Positions 10,837-22,848 of a stretch of DNA of 64,000 bases are shown in pieces. Both the position numbers and the translations under genes were made by a program. Position 1 is the first letter of the stretch. The number at the start of each line of letters is the position of its first letter. The notes below the pieces were generated by a model that made no database searches, was not told where the DNA came from, and saw nothing but the letters and a program-made list of their open reading frames with translations. The DNA comes from Allium sativum (lineage: Eukaryota; Streptophyta; Magnoliopsida; Asparagales; Amaryllidaceae): NCBI GenBank assembly GCA_030737875.1, contig CM060915.1:627628786-627692785 (forward strand). Direction: 5' to 3'.

Positions 10837-11078
10837 TAGCCTGTTTGACTTCGAATTTTGAAATTTAAATTTTCTGAAATCTGTTTTGAATTTTCTGAAA
10901 CTTCCGATGGCCATATCTCCTTCATACGAAGTCCAAATCACGCAAACTCGGACTCTATCTCAACCAGAATTCCGAGACGAACACAATGGCGCAACCCATT
11001 TCCCACAATTCTCACGTCTGAGATTAGTTATTCTTTAATTTGTGAATATTTATATTGACAGAATTACGGGGTGTTACA

Positions 11079-14000
11079 GTTATAACATGATTTGATTTGG
11101 ACTTAACTAGGTTTAATTAGTCTAAACCTTTCTTCCATTATTTGCAAAACCATTTTTAAAGCCTAAAACCAAAACATTGGCTTCTCCTCCTTGGATCTCT
11201 CCCATACGTCGAACCCTAGACCGCCGCCTTCTCCCCTGCCACATCATCAGGTGCTGGCGCACCAACCCAGGTCTGGTGCCCGTTGGCCTCCCCTTCGTCC
11301 TCCTTAATACCCTCTCTCTCCTCTCTTAGGTTGCAAAAGCACATTTTTAATGTTTTTACCTAGATCTACACCTCCTTAAAACACTCTCTCTTATCTCTTA
11401 GGTTGCAAAGACACCATTTTTAAGTGTTTAAACCTAGATCTACACATCTAAGCACCTTTAAGTGGCCTTTACGCGCTACGAGGCACCCCAAAACCCACGC
11501 CATAGTCCACCTTTTCGCTTTTCATGTCTGGTCATGGGTCCCCCTTGCGTCTCCAAACCCGCAAACTTGTAAAAGTTGCACCTTTATACCCTATAACACT
11601 TATAAGTGAGTGTTTGAGTGTGTGTGTATGTGATGTTTGGAGAGGATTGGATGAAGAAAGGCAAGATTTTTAGCTTGTGTCAAGCGCGCGGAGCACCTAT
11701 AGTGAAGTGTCAGAATGCTCGGGGTGAGATCTGTCGTTTAATTTGTATAGTTTGTGTAGTTAAATCTAGATATGTTTCTAAATTGTTTGGTTGATATAAA
11801 TATGAAAACTTGTAAAAAAACATAATTTTTTCATACGAGATCGGAATTCAACAATTCAAGATGCATTGGAACCGTATCGACGAGGGCTTCGCATTGAACC
11901 TAATTTAGAGTTATTTGGAGCTTTTCTCAATTTTTTGTGCAAGAAAACGTCAGATTCGGTCAATCGATCATTTGGCGATATTTAGCAAAAACGACTAAGG
12001 TTAGAGCTTCTCAATCAAATGATTTTTTTTACAGTTACTAGAATCATAACTAAATATATATTAATTGTCTATACTAATTTTTATATGATCACTTATCGTG
12101 AATTTGTTATACGGTATATGGCAGTTCACATCGCAAATTGTTTGAAAACCATATGGATGAATGGATGATTGATTATATTAGATTTAAATGCGTTGTTGAG
12201 TTAACTAACATTTTAAAAATATTTTTTGTAGTTGAAATCGGAGAAAAAATCCATTCATAGTTCAAACGATGAATTTATCATTGTTTGTTTAAGTGAAATT
12301 TGTTAGATTGAAATATAATTTGAATTGAACTAGTTGTAATTTAATTCATGAATTAGTAGTTGATTTAAATTGATTGTTTGTTGGATGAAAACCCCACAAG
12401 GGTCTCAGGATGATATTTGACTTACACATTTCACTTGTGTAATTGCGGTTAATCAATTAATTGACAGACTAATATAAGCATTAAATATTTAATTTAAGGC
12501 TTATATGTGTGTAAGTGCACTCTAAATGTTATTTGGATGATGATAGTTGTTTATAACTATTGTTGGATGTACGAAATTCATGCCAATGAAATTATATGAT
12601 GTTTGATTGAATTTCATTCCAGTCCGGAATAAATACGATGTTATATAATTTATAAAATTGGTTTGAAAGTATATTGGTTTATTTTTAAATTTATAAACCG
12701 AATTCGGGTTTGAATAGGACGTGTTGCACAGCGACAGCTCGCGAAGTTCAACCCGTAATTTCGAATCGGGAGATTCGACCGTCAGAATCTATTGAAACCG
12801 GAACCATTGGGTTCGTTTTGAAATGACCTTTCAAACGAATATAAGAGGTTTAAATTCTAAATGTTGGATTTTTAAATATGTCAAAATAAGATTTTGAAAA
12901 GCCTGCTATGAATGCAGTTCGGTGGTCAATATTGAAAACCGACTATAACGGCCTTAATAAAATTATTAAAAATACGAATAAATTATGATAAATAATAATA
13001 AATGGTTGGGAAAGAGTTTGGATTAAATAATCCTATGTTTGAAAGATAAATGTTATTTTTATCTGAAAATGTTACAACTAGAAGGAAAACCCAATGTTTT
13101 AATATAACGAAATGGACTTAAAAGGTGGTTTTGATATAACCAAGAGTTTTTCTATATATATATATACATATATGGTGTCTATTCAAAGCTTTTATTTAAT
13201 ATCAAATTGGATTCTGGGTTTGTTGTGAATGGTGTCTTTAATAACACTGTTCTTGAACCCTATTGAAATGAAAGTTCTAGAATAAATCTTTTAAGTAAGA
13301 TTTAATGAAGATTTCCAATTTAATAACTTAAATTGGAATTAAATGGAAAGTGGATTTTGGGTTTATGTGAATGGTATCTTCAGTAATACTATTCTTAAAC
13401 CCAATTAACAGTGTTGTTATGATTGGAATTTATGAATCTTTTAATTAAGATTTAATGAAGTCTTCCTATTCAATAAACTAAAGTGGAATCAAATGGAAAT
13501 TGGATTTTGGGTTTGTTGTGAATGTTATCATCAATAATACTGTTCTTGAAACCATTTGTGAATGTAATAAATCTTTTAGATATGGTTTAATGAAGTTTTC
13601 CAATTTAATCAATCAAGTTGGAATTGAATGGAATTCGATTTAATAATTACTAAAATGAGCTTTTATAAAGGTAGGCCTTTACTATATATGGAATTTAAAA
13701 GGCTTTGCCGCTATTCCACTTATAGTATAAGTCTGATACGGAAGTTTATTTCGATTATAAATTGTTTAGATTTCCGTGGAGATTCCATATTAATGGAAGA
13801 TGATTTTTTGTATCGTGAGAAGTGTTTTAAATGATATTTGTTATTTAACCAAGGTTAAAGACATGATTCAATTCCTAAAACTAAGTAATCATTAAGTAAA
13901 GATTTTTGAGAAAACTAAGTTGGAGTTTTAATGAATCTTTAATTAAATTTGAAACGCAAAATAGTAATTTAATTTACCGATAAACGATGGAAGTTAGATA

Positions 14001-16018
14001 TGGAGTACCACCAATTTCGCTCCATGGGATGAATAGGTTGGGATTGGGATAACAAAATAAATGACTACTTTGGTAAGTCTCGATAATCCCGACTAGTTTG
14101 AGCATTGAAAAGATACTACACAATCATTTGAAATGGTTTCCAATAAAAGATTTAAACAATAAGTCTAAGTTAAGTAAATATTCGATAAGAATTATGGGAA
14201 TAATCCCCAATATTAAGGATATTTGAATAAAAGGATATTCTTGATTGGAATGAGGCGTATGATGTGTTTATATATCACTTTATTATAAAGATACGCGAGT
14301 TATTCAGAAAGACTGGGTTCAACTTATTTTGAATAACTGTTACGATAATTAAAAGTCGAAGATATGAAGATGGTGGTCGAAGACTGGAGATCTTCACATC
14401 ATTGGGACGATTGCTGATGTCTAGGTTGAGGTGGGCACCCCAAGATAAGGTTATAATTGGTGGTCGTCCAGATGTACTTGGAGATCGACCGGATATGTGA
14501 GGGCCTCTCTCCTTTATTAGACATATGGGATGAGGAATAAGGTACCTACAATTTCGTTCAGACCCAAAACGGACTTGCAAAAGGATTATATGACTTACAT
14601 TATATTTTTTACTTTATTCATTGATCTCTACTAAATATATATCTGTTTGATGGCGGAGAATTCATTCTCTTACTTAACACCCTTCTCTGAGACGTATGAG
14701 CTTAGAGGTTATATATTGGTGGAAGTCAATGGTACAATATGAATTGACAATGCTGAGATGCATAGATCAAAGATTTTGTTGAAAAGCAAAGCTTTATGGT
14801 TGATGATCAAAGCACCGGTTTAATACAGCATAACTTTGTGTAGCATTAATTCGCGAGCTTCACACTCCAATATGACTCAAAAACGGTATGAGGGACAACA
14901 GTGAGAATTCTTTCTTGCTAGAAGTGGTGTCATGGTATGAAGCCTAGACATTTTTACTTATGTGGATGATGGATAGCGAGTCGCCTCGGGTATGACTGCA
15001 CTTGATGGTCAACGTACAGACCAAGAGGTCCGATAAGATCAGGAAATGTATGATTCAGGCATAAATAATCAACAACGTGCAGCTGACCGACCCTATCGAT
15101 CCAAGGGCTCACTACGAGGGGTCCTGGGCATCCCGCTAGAGATTTCCGGAATTTGGTGAGCAGAGATCCCTTGCCTTAGCTCATATATGGAATCCAATTT
15201 CTAATACGCGATTTTGCGGTTTTAGTTGTAAACCTATATGGCATCATAATGTATGGTATCTATGCCATCTATGATTGATACATTTATATTCGGAGTTGTT
15301 TTCTACACTATACACTTATAATAATATCAAAAATATTTGTTTTAAAACATACCAAGCATCTTTGGTATTATAAGGTAAAACTCTATTCTCTAGCTTGCAT
15401 TGCATTATGTGATGGGATCTGACTCTTATAATAGCTTCATTCTTCCAAAAAGCATTGTGCTTTTTTATTGTTTGTTTTATTTGAAAGTATTCATGGGAGG
15501 AAACCTGTTTCATGTCATATGGCGTGGTCCCATGATTTTCTAAACTTCAAAAGTCAAGTTTTAATAACTATTTTTAGCTCTCACACGAATCCTATGACTG
15601 ACCTAGAGTTTGTTGTTTTCGCCTAAACTCTTGGTACCCATATTTTCTACACGGGCACTCAATAGTTTTGGTTTTGCAGATCTTTTGTTTTTACAGGATC
15701 CTAGATTACGTTTGAAGCTATACCCTGGAAACTTTGTATCCGTGTATTTCCTTCAGCTGTGTTAGTTGATGTTTTCTACAGCATTATATTTACATTTTAT
15801 TTATATATAACATTTCTACTGCTATGTAATATATTTATTCTCTGATAATTGTATTTTTGTTGTGAATTTAATTTTCTATGCTCGGATATTCTTGTGCTCT
15901 AATGTAAATTGTTGTAAAAGCAATGGTAATTTTTGTTGTTCCGGTTCTGATGCGTAGTGTTCTCAAGCAATCCGCCTTCCAGTTCGGTTTAGGCCGGGCG
16001 GGATTTCGGGCCGCGACA
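11079..16018 (+). repeat. L6: right part of a long LTR, interrupted by T1
   Basis: This 4.9 kb stretch has no credible gene. It ends in CGGGCCGCGACA, like an LTR 3' end, followed by CTTAT as a possible target duplication. Its order of motifs follows L5 (16415-21474): a pyrimidine-rich CGCCGCC block, a region with ATTGGAACCGTATCGACGAGG, a GGCGGAGAATTC block, then CCTAAACTCTTGG-TACCC near the end. It is therefore read as a related long LTR in plus orientation whose left end lies beyond T1. The start and partner LTR are not visible, so solo or paired status is unknown. Confidence 0.6.
13195..13640. repeat. ~145 bp imperfect tandem repeat, three units, in L6
   Basis: Units starting near 13208, 13351 and 13501 each begin TGGATT(C/T)TGGGTTT, continue with a GTGAATG block and end with AATCTTTTA...TTTAATGAAG. 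They are about 143-150 bp apart and diverged. Confidence 0.75.
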
Positions 16019-16391
16019 CTTATCTTTTTGCATGAATGATAATTAAATCACCAATTTATTCGCATTAACTGCCTATTAAATTAGGGAGGTTAATTCCTTT
16101 ACACCTTTCAAACTTTTAGGTTCTTACATCCCTTAGGTTCTTATAGGCTTCTAACTCGATAAAGGGAGCTACTGAATCACTACATGGTTTCTAGGAATTT
16201 CAAGAAATTATGGTTAATCCTTTCCTAGAATGGCTTTACATATAATATTTTCTAAAAATATGTGTACTTTATATATGTATATACACTTTAATATATATAG
16301 CAAAACTTTTGAAAATCATTTCTCAAAATAACAAGTACGCCTCTTATACGTATATAGTTCCACGTAATTTGTTAACCTCGCCCTGATACCA
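16019..16391 (-). other. E4 leader and primer-binding site
   Basis: The stretch ends with GCCCTGATACCA (16380-16391), one mismatch from the tRNA-iMet PBS read on the minus strand. The AT-rich sequence to its left aligns in style with the T1 and T2 leaders (TTGAAAATCATTTCTCAAAA, GTTAACCTC). The rest of E4 (gag-pol) must lie to the left, beyond L6 and T1, outside the window. Confidence 0.65.
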
Positions 16392-18674
16392 AATATAAAA
16401 TCCAGCTCGGAATGTGTAACGTCCCGTATTTTTATGGTTGAATAATTAATTTATTTAATTATTTAAATAGTGATTTAGAGATTTAAATGCTTGTTTAATT
16501 AAATAATATTGAATATTTAATTGATATAAATAAGAGAATAATATACTTAATTCTGAAATAGTTGGAAATAGTGGAATTCATATTATTGTGTGAATTGGAT
16601 TATTTATAGGATATAATTCAATTTAGAATTTGATTTATATTAACTAATATATTTAAATAACGTCAGTTGAACATATAATTTATATTATAATCATAATCCA
16701 GCTCGAAATGGCGCGGTAGTTCGTAATTTGGTGATTCGAACTTTAAATCAATATACAGAATCCGTTTTAAGCCGGATTTCTGTGAAACAAGAAACGTTCG
16801 GAGCTGGTGAACTATATTTTTCTAATGGAAGAGGAAAATGGGATTTCGTTGTGTAGATTTTGATTTATGATCAAATCAAATTTTCGAAAAGCCGCTACGG
16901 GATTCCTTTATAATTTATAATGATTTGTTTATATTATAAGAGGATTTTTTAATATAAATTGGGTATCAATTTAACACCGGATTTGAAATATCAAGTTATA
17001 AATCCAGATATGATGATTTTGGAGTTGTACGATATTCTATGTGAATATATATACGATAATATTAATTTATTAGTATTAAATTAAATTGTTTTTAAATATA
17101 TTTATATTTAAATGGGTTTATTTAGATCTTTAAAAATAGCCATTTTTGCACACGAACTTCGTTTTCGAAGAAACTAATTTTATTGTATCCGGAATATTAA
17201 ATTATTGTTAGATTTCAATTTTCGTGATTTTTGGAGTCAGTATGTAGCCGTACGGGATTTTAATCTGAAAAATAGTCAATAATTTGACTTTGAAAATACG
17301 CTGTGTGAGCAAACAGACTCGGAGTTCGACGAAACAAGTTTCGTTGGGTACATAATGTCGAACTGTAGTTGTATGCACATTTATGATTTTTGGATATTGT
17401 GTGTGATCATGCGGAATTTTAGATGACGAATACAAATAGAAATTGGATAAGAATTAATATAAAAATATATATGAAGCTTCTTAAGCAAGCCAACATATCT
17501 TAAAAATACACCACTAACATTTCTAACCCTAGTCTTTTATTTCTCTAATCAAAATGAAGCGCCGCAACCTCTAACAGAAATCCACAGTGAAAATCCAACT
17601 TCATAAATTCCAAACAATTCATAGAAATTTCAGTAAATCGCGACTTAAACGTTTTTGAAATCTGTGAGGGATCTTCTTTAAACCTATACCTATTTCATAT
17701 AGTGCTACAACCATTCTTGAGTTCAAGATTTAAACCGTGGTCCTAGGGTTACCAGATTCTAGTAATACAAGCATCGATTGACAAATTGGTGTTCATACTG
17801 GTGTTTAGGAGGTCGGGGAGCTTTGATTGTGACTTTTGGGGTTGAATTGGTGAAGTTCGAGGTAGGTACCTGTACAAGATGGAGGTCGACGCATTTTCTA
17901 AGGGAGGGTCGAGTTGCTCACTTGATATATGATGATGAAGAGGATGTATAGAGGAGAACAATGGTGCTGACCGTTTGAGAATTAGCTGAGAGGAGAGGGA
18001 GATTCAGCGAAATGAAGTTTGGAGAAATTTAGACATGGAAATGCGATCCAGGCTCGGCCAAAGTTTCGAAGTGGAAGAAAGGATTAGCAGGGTAATCAGT
18101 AATTAAGGACTTGAAAGTTATTTGTTAATTTAATAATTCATTTAAGTTAATGATATTTAAATGTGTATAAACTTAGAAAAGGATGGGCATAAATCTACAT
18201 AGTGTTTATCAGGAGGAGATCACGACATCTTCTTATGGGAAAGAAAGGACTGTGGATGGTGGGTTCACAGGCTAATGGGCTATTTAATTAAATGGTAGGG
18301 CCCAATTAGGAAAGGAAATTGAATCTATTTTGAATTTAAATTAGTACAAACTTGTAAATGTTGAAACTTTATCGTACAATATCAAAATTCAGCGAAACAA
18401 GATCCATTAGGATCGTATGGATGACGGCTACACATTGGAATTGATTCGGAGTGAATTGGAGCTCATTACAATTTATAGAGAAATAAATTATCTGATCTGA
18501 ATCAATGACGGTTGTCGTTATTTAACGATGAACCACCAATGTGAGTAATCTCACTAACTATGCAGAATTTATTTATTTTATAACGTATTTTTAGAATTGA
18601 TAAGTATTGGTTGATTGTTGTGTATTGGATATTTGGTTGAACTGCTAAGCAATTGGTTGAAATTATAGATCTGG

Positions 18675-18722
<48 letters not shown>
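18675..18722. repeat. (TA)n microsatellite in L5
   Basis: About 48 bp of TA repeats broken by one ACA. Confidence 0.9.
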
Positions 18723-18723
<1 letters not shown>

Positions 18724-19004
18724 GCGTTAATTAAATATTGATTCTATTTAGAAAAATATTTCATCTGAAATGAGATTGATGTTAATTATATTGTTTAACA
18801 TCTGTGGATGCAGGGAAATAGGTTGGAGGGATCCAACTGGATTCCTCAGTATTTATAATACTGTTTTTCATATATTGTGATATATGATGTGGTATATAAT
18901 CAGTTATTGATTATGTGTGTTTGGATGATGATTGATTCTTATGATTTCGTATTTTAAGTACCATAAGAAATACTGAAATGTAAAAAGGGAATTTTCAAAG
19001 TGTA

Positions 19005-19245
19005 TATTGAAAATAATATATTTATAAAATCAAAGGATTTTATAAAAGAAAATATTTATAAAATCAAAGGATTTCATAAAAGAAATTATTTATAAAATCA
19101 AAGGATTTTACAAAAGGAATAAATAAATAAATAGAATTATATAAAAGGGAATTATTTGGAAAATAAATAGAATTATAAAGGAATTTATTTGGAAAATAAA
19201 TAGAATTATATAAAGGGAATATTTGGAAAACAAATAGAATAAAAA
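19005..19245. repeat. Two adjacent minisatellites in L5
   Basis: First come about three copies of a ~35 bp unit with TTTATAAAATCAAAGGATTT (about 19020-19115). Then come about three copies of a different unit with TTTGGAAAATAAATAGAATTAT (about 19150-19245). Confidence 0.75.
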
Positions 19246-21975
19246 GGAAAATAGTAGGATATAAAAGAATTATGGGAAATTTAATTTAAAGTAAATATTT
19301 AATAGAAATCTGTTTTACCAGATAAATTAAGGAGAATAATTTATAAACGATGCTTATAAATTAAGGAAATATTTATCATTTGATAAATTGAATATATAAA
19401 TCTGAATTTATATAGAGAGGTAAAATCGATTTTAACACTGATATTTGAAATGGAATGTGAACGTAGTAGTTATAAAGGAAATTTGCAATGAGATTATAAA
19501 TGTTGGAAACGAAATAAGATTTGTATGAATAATTTGCAAATAAAAATATAAATGGAATTTGGGTTCGAGATATTGTTTTTAAATACGAAATCAAACTGTT
19601 TTAATTATATAGAGAAATATTATTCACATTCTATGTGAAAAATTAGATTAAAGTAAATATTTTGCAAACAAAATATTATAAATGAATTTGGGGTTTGAAT
19701 TAGGAATTTAAATGGAATTTCTGAAATTAGAAAATGACTGGAAATTAGTTGAGTTGAATGGCTTTCTGGGTATCGATCTGATGTTGCCTTCGGCCTTCGG
19801 GGTTTATACTTGGGAAGTTGTTCTTTTACAAGTTTACAGTTTGAGACTGATAGAGATGGGAAGATAAGAAATGGAAACATTTTACAAAGTTAATAACGTA
19901 TATTTTCTAATTTTAGAAAATAAGGAATTTATGAATATATGGAAAATGATAAATGGGAAATTGGGAAATGGAATGATGATTGATCGGTAAGATTTCCATT
20001 TGGGAATACGACCGTTGTTTGTACACATGTTTTCCTTTTATATTAAATAACCGATTATCAAAGTTTTGACCATTTCCATTGTCAATACGGAGAGACCGGG
20101 ATTGGATTTATTATCTGAAAACCACTCCGTATGGGCATTATCGTTTCGAATCAAATATATCGAAGACAATTGAAGATGGACTTTATGCAAGGTTTATTCT
20201 GGTGATCCTAGGTACAAATTGCCTAAGATGTATTTACAGAACAATTCCTTCGGGTTGTCCAGTCCCAGGACAACGTGAATGGACGAATGTCTGACGGAGT
20301 GTATCTAGTGGATCGCGTAAGTTGATCTTTTTAAACGTATTGGTGGCGGAGGAATTCGTTTCTCTTAGCTTATACCTGTGGTATTTTTAGGAAAATCAAT
20401 TTGTGATTTGACGGGTATGATGATGTGGCATTCAAAGTAAATAAAGGGGTGATCTGTTAGAAGATACTTATGACCTCAAGCCTCATCAACTAGGAAATGA
20501 CAGAAATCGGGCAGGCAACATGGCTAAGTGGGTCGCACCCAATTAGGTTATGTTGTCACCATCTAGAGAATATTCATATTTGTTACCTCTTTTAATTCTG
20601 TATCCCCTTGAACGGTTATGTTGGTATACCAACCGTAAGGTGACAATATATTCGGAACATTCAAGCGAAATGAATGGTCAATCATGTGTGGCCGAGTTAC
20701 AAGATGTTCTTGTTGCACTCCAGTGTATCGCTTCTAGAATACACTGATCGGAAGGTGGTTCCATCCCTTGTCATAGTTGGGAATTAATTATCCAATAAGA
20801 GCCCGCGATTTTTGATTGTATATTATATACGTAGAGCGTGAGATGAAAGCTTTCTGCTAGATTGCTATTTATTTGATTTAGACATTATTATAATATCAGA
20901 AGAGTATGGATTATAAAAGAATATTTTGGGTTATCGTAAGGTAAAAACCATCTATGTTTATGTGTGGGCCAGTCGTACGATTATTCTTTGTATTAAAAGG
21001 ATTTTAAAACTTAAACAAATGGTTGGAGTTTACTCACACCAGTCACATGACCGACCCAAAATTTATTTTGTTTTGTTTTCCCTAAACTCTTGGGTGCCCA
21101 ATTTTGTACGGGCAGTCAAGTTGTTGGGATTTATAGATACTGGGAGAGCTGGAGCAGTAGGCTTCAGGATTATATAGCTATTGTTTATTTCCTCTGTGAT
21201 ATTATGTGTTATACTCTGAAATGGTATGTATATACAGTTATAAGTTTTGTATTTCAAATATTATGTTATATAATATATTTTATTCGTTCTGCTGTGAGAT
21301 TCGTGTTACTATGATTCTTTTGTTATTTTCTTCTTCTTCTATTCTAATTTTCTATCTTATCTATTCTCACCCTCTAATTTATTTCCATTGACGTTCCAGT
21401 ATTTTCGATTCTTAGATAGTCGACATGGTGTTGTATGTCGATTACCGAGGTCACAAATCCCCCGGGTCGTTACAGAATGGAACTAAATTTCAACCAAAAT
21501 AGGCCAATCGAAATTTGGACCATTCTAAATGAATCATTGGTTCCTATAAGAAAATGGTATAACAGATATAACAAAGCAAGCTAAAACCAAATTAGAATCT
21601 CACATGGTGGAAAGAATAAAATATAATAACTTCAAATAGATGTACCTTTAATTAACACCATTATAAATATCAATTACAACGAGTCTCATGCAATAATTGG
21701 TACATCAATAACAATTATTCCAATATAATAATACTACCATAAATAATGACTAATAGTTATGGATTCTCCATCACCAGGCTCCTTCTGCAAGGTATCACTG
21801 ATCCAAGCGTTCCGACCTACTATCATGTTTATATGTTAAGACTAAGGAGGACAGAACATAAAGCTCTTATGAATGAAAATCACATAAGTTTCAAGGAATA
21901 ACCATCACCTATATTTGGAAGTATAAATTCTTCATGATATTTCTATGCAATCAAACACACACAACTAAACATACA

Positions 21976-22150
21976 AGGCAAACATCCTCACAATCACTTA
22001 AGGCCTATATGTAAATCTAAGGGCGAACATCCTCATAGTCACTTAATACCTACAAATAAATCTAAATACGACCATCCTTACAATCACTTGATACCTACAA
22101 ATAAATCTAAGGGCGTACATCCTTGTAGTCTCTTAATACCATATGAGGCG
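21976..22150. repeat. 45 bp tandem repeat, four units, in E4 LTR
   Basis: Units start at about 21977, 22022, 22067 and 22111. Each holds a ACATCCT core followed by a variant of AGTCACTTAATACC, and the first three end in AAATCTAA. More distant copies of the TCACTTAATACC core continue to about 22420 and again near 22700. Confidence 0.8.
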
Positions 22151-22779
22151 GGCACTACCTAGTCACTTAAGGCTAATATCTAGTTTGTTAAGGGCAGATA
22201 TCCTTACAGTCACTTAATACCCATTGCGGCCTAGCCCTTAAAACCTCGTAACTAACTTCCACTTCGTTAAATATATACTCTCCTTGTAGGTCGAGAAATA
22301 GTAACAACCACTTAATACCACATTTAGGTAGGAGCATGACACCATTTAAAGCCCACCTAGCGGACCATCTTGTTACCATCTAGTTTTCCCTACGGGTGAT
22401 CTCCTGGCCACTTAATACTTCCTTTGGACGGTGGTTCCTTTAGCCTTTTGTACAAACCGTCCCTGTATCAACCCTCATTAAGCCCCTAGATAAGAAGAAC
22501 ATATTACTTAGAGAACCACACACTTATATTCTACCATCTAATAATACCATTTAGTACCGTATATATATATATATATAAGAGAAGGCGGACAAACATAAAA
22601 AACCTCGAAGGGCTGGTCCAATGACTTGGGTCCAGAACCAAGGAGTGAGCCAAAGGAACAAACCTAGTCCTAACCATTCAATACCTAACAAGAGGAAGGT
22701 TAGCCACTTAATACCTTTCCCTAAGGAAGGTCTACTTCACACAAATATATATATATATACACACTAGACATCTCACATC

Positions 22780-22848
22780 AGACCGACCACTTGTAGATGT
22801 TGGATTTGTCAAGCGGTTCCGGGTGGGTAACTACTACAAGTTGGGTCT
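22780..22848. other. Covarying stem-loop, E4 LTR copy
   Basis: AGACC (22780-22784) pairs with GGTCT (22844-22848), and ACTTGTAG (22789-22796) pairs perfectly with CTACAAGT (22834-22841). The loop keeps TTGGATTTGTC and GGTTCCGGG. The flanks keep TCTCACAT and TAACCTCGTGTC as in T1 and T2. A second, decayed copy lies near 22890-22985. Confidence 0.7.

Larger units (their letters stand above)
1..11078 (-). mobile_element. Element T1: Tekay-like chromovirus LTR retrotransposon, defective
   Basis: On the minus strand the order is 5' LTR (8000-11078), PBS, gag, protease, RT, RNase H, integrase, chromodomain, PPT and 3' LTR (left edge outside the window). Domain order with integrase last and a C-terminal chromodomain identifies a Ty3/gypsy chromovirus; the long LTRs, tRNA-iMet PBS and fused gag-pol fit the Tekay (Del) clade. 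The two LTRs differ at roughly 2% of positions by eye, so the insertion is older than T2. Three stop codons in gag/protease make it non-autonomous. The base after the 5' LTR begins GTTAT (11079-11083), which should be one copy of the target duplication; its partner is off-window. Confidence 0.93.
8000..11078 (-). repeat. T1 5' LTR, 3079 bp
   Basis: It is bounded by TGTAACACCCC at 8000 and GGGGTGTTACA ending at 11078, so its ends are inverted repeats of about 11 bp. It carries the predicted promoter (10596-10603), the U3 palindrome module, the twin hairpins and the 100 bp tandem duplication. It would drive T1 transcription toward lower coordinates. Confidence 0.95.
16415..21474 (+). mobile_element. 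L5: complete solo LTR, 5060 bp, with target duplication GAATG
   Basis: It starts TGTAACGTCCCG and ends GGGTCGTTACA. GAATG is present on both sides (16410-16414 and 21475-21479). Joining the flanks gives continuous E4 LTR sequence. There is no PBS, PPT or protein-coding domain inside, so this is an LTR left alone, most likely by recombination between two LTRs of one element. Orientation is taken as plus from motif order shared with other LTRs (CTTGGGTGCCCAATTTTGTACGG near the end). It is unusually long for a plant LTR. Confidence 0.85.

Noticed and set aside
13628..13834. Plus open frame of 68 codons in L6
   Set aside because: It is in AT-rich LTR DNA just after a tandem repeat, with no recognisable domain.
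16415..21474. DNA transposon with TGTAACG...CGTTACA terminal inverted repeats
   Set aside because: The 5 bp target duplication, short TG...CA ends and motif order shared with other LTRs fit a solo LTR; no transposase is present.
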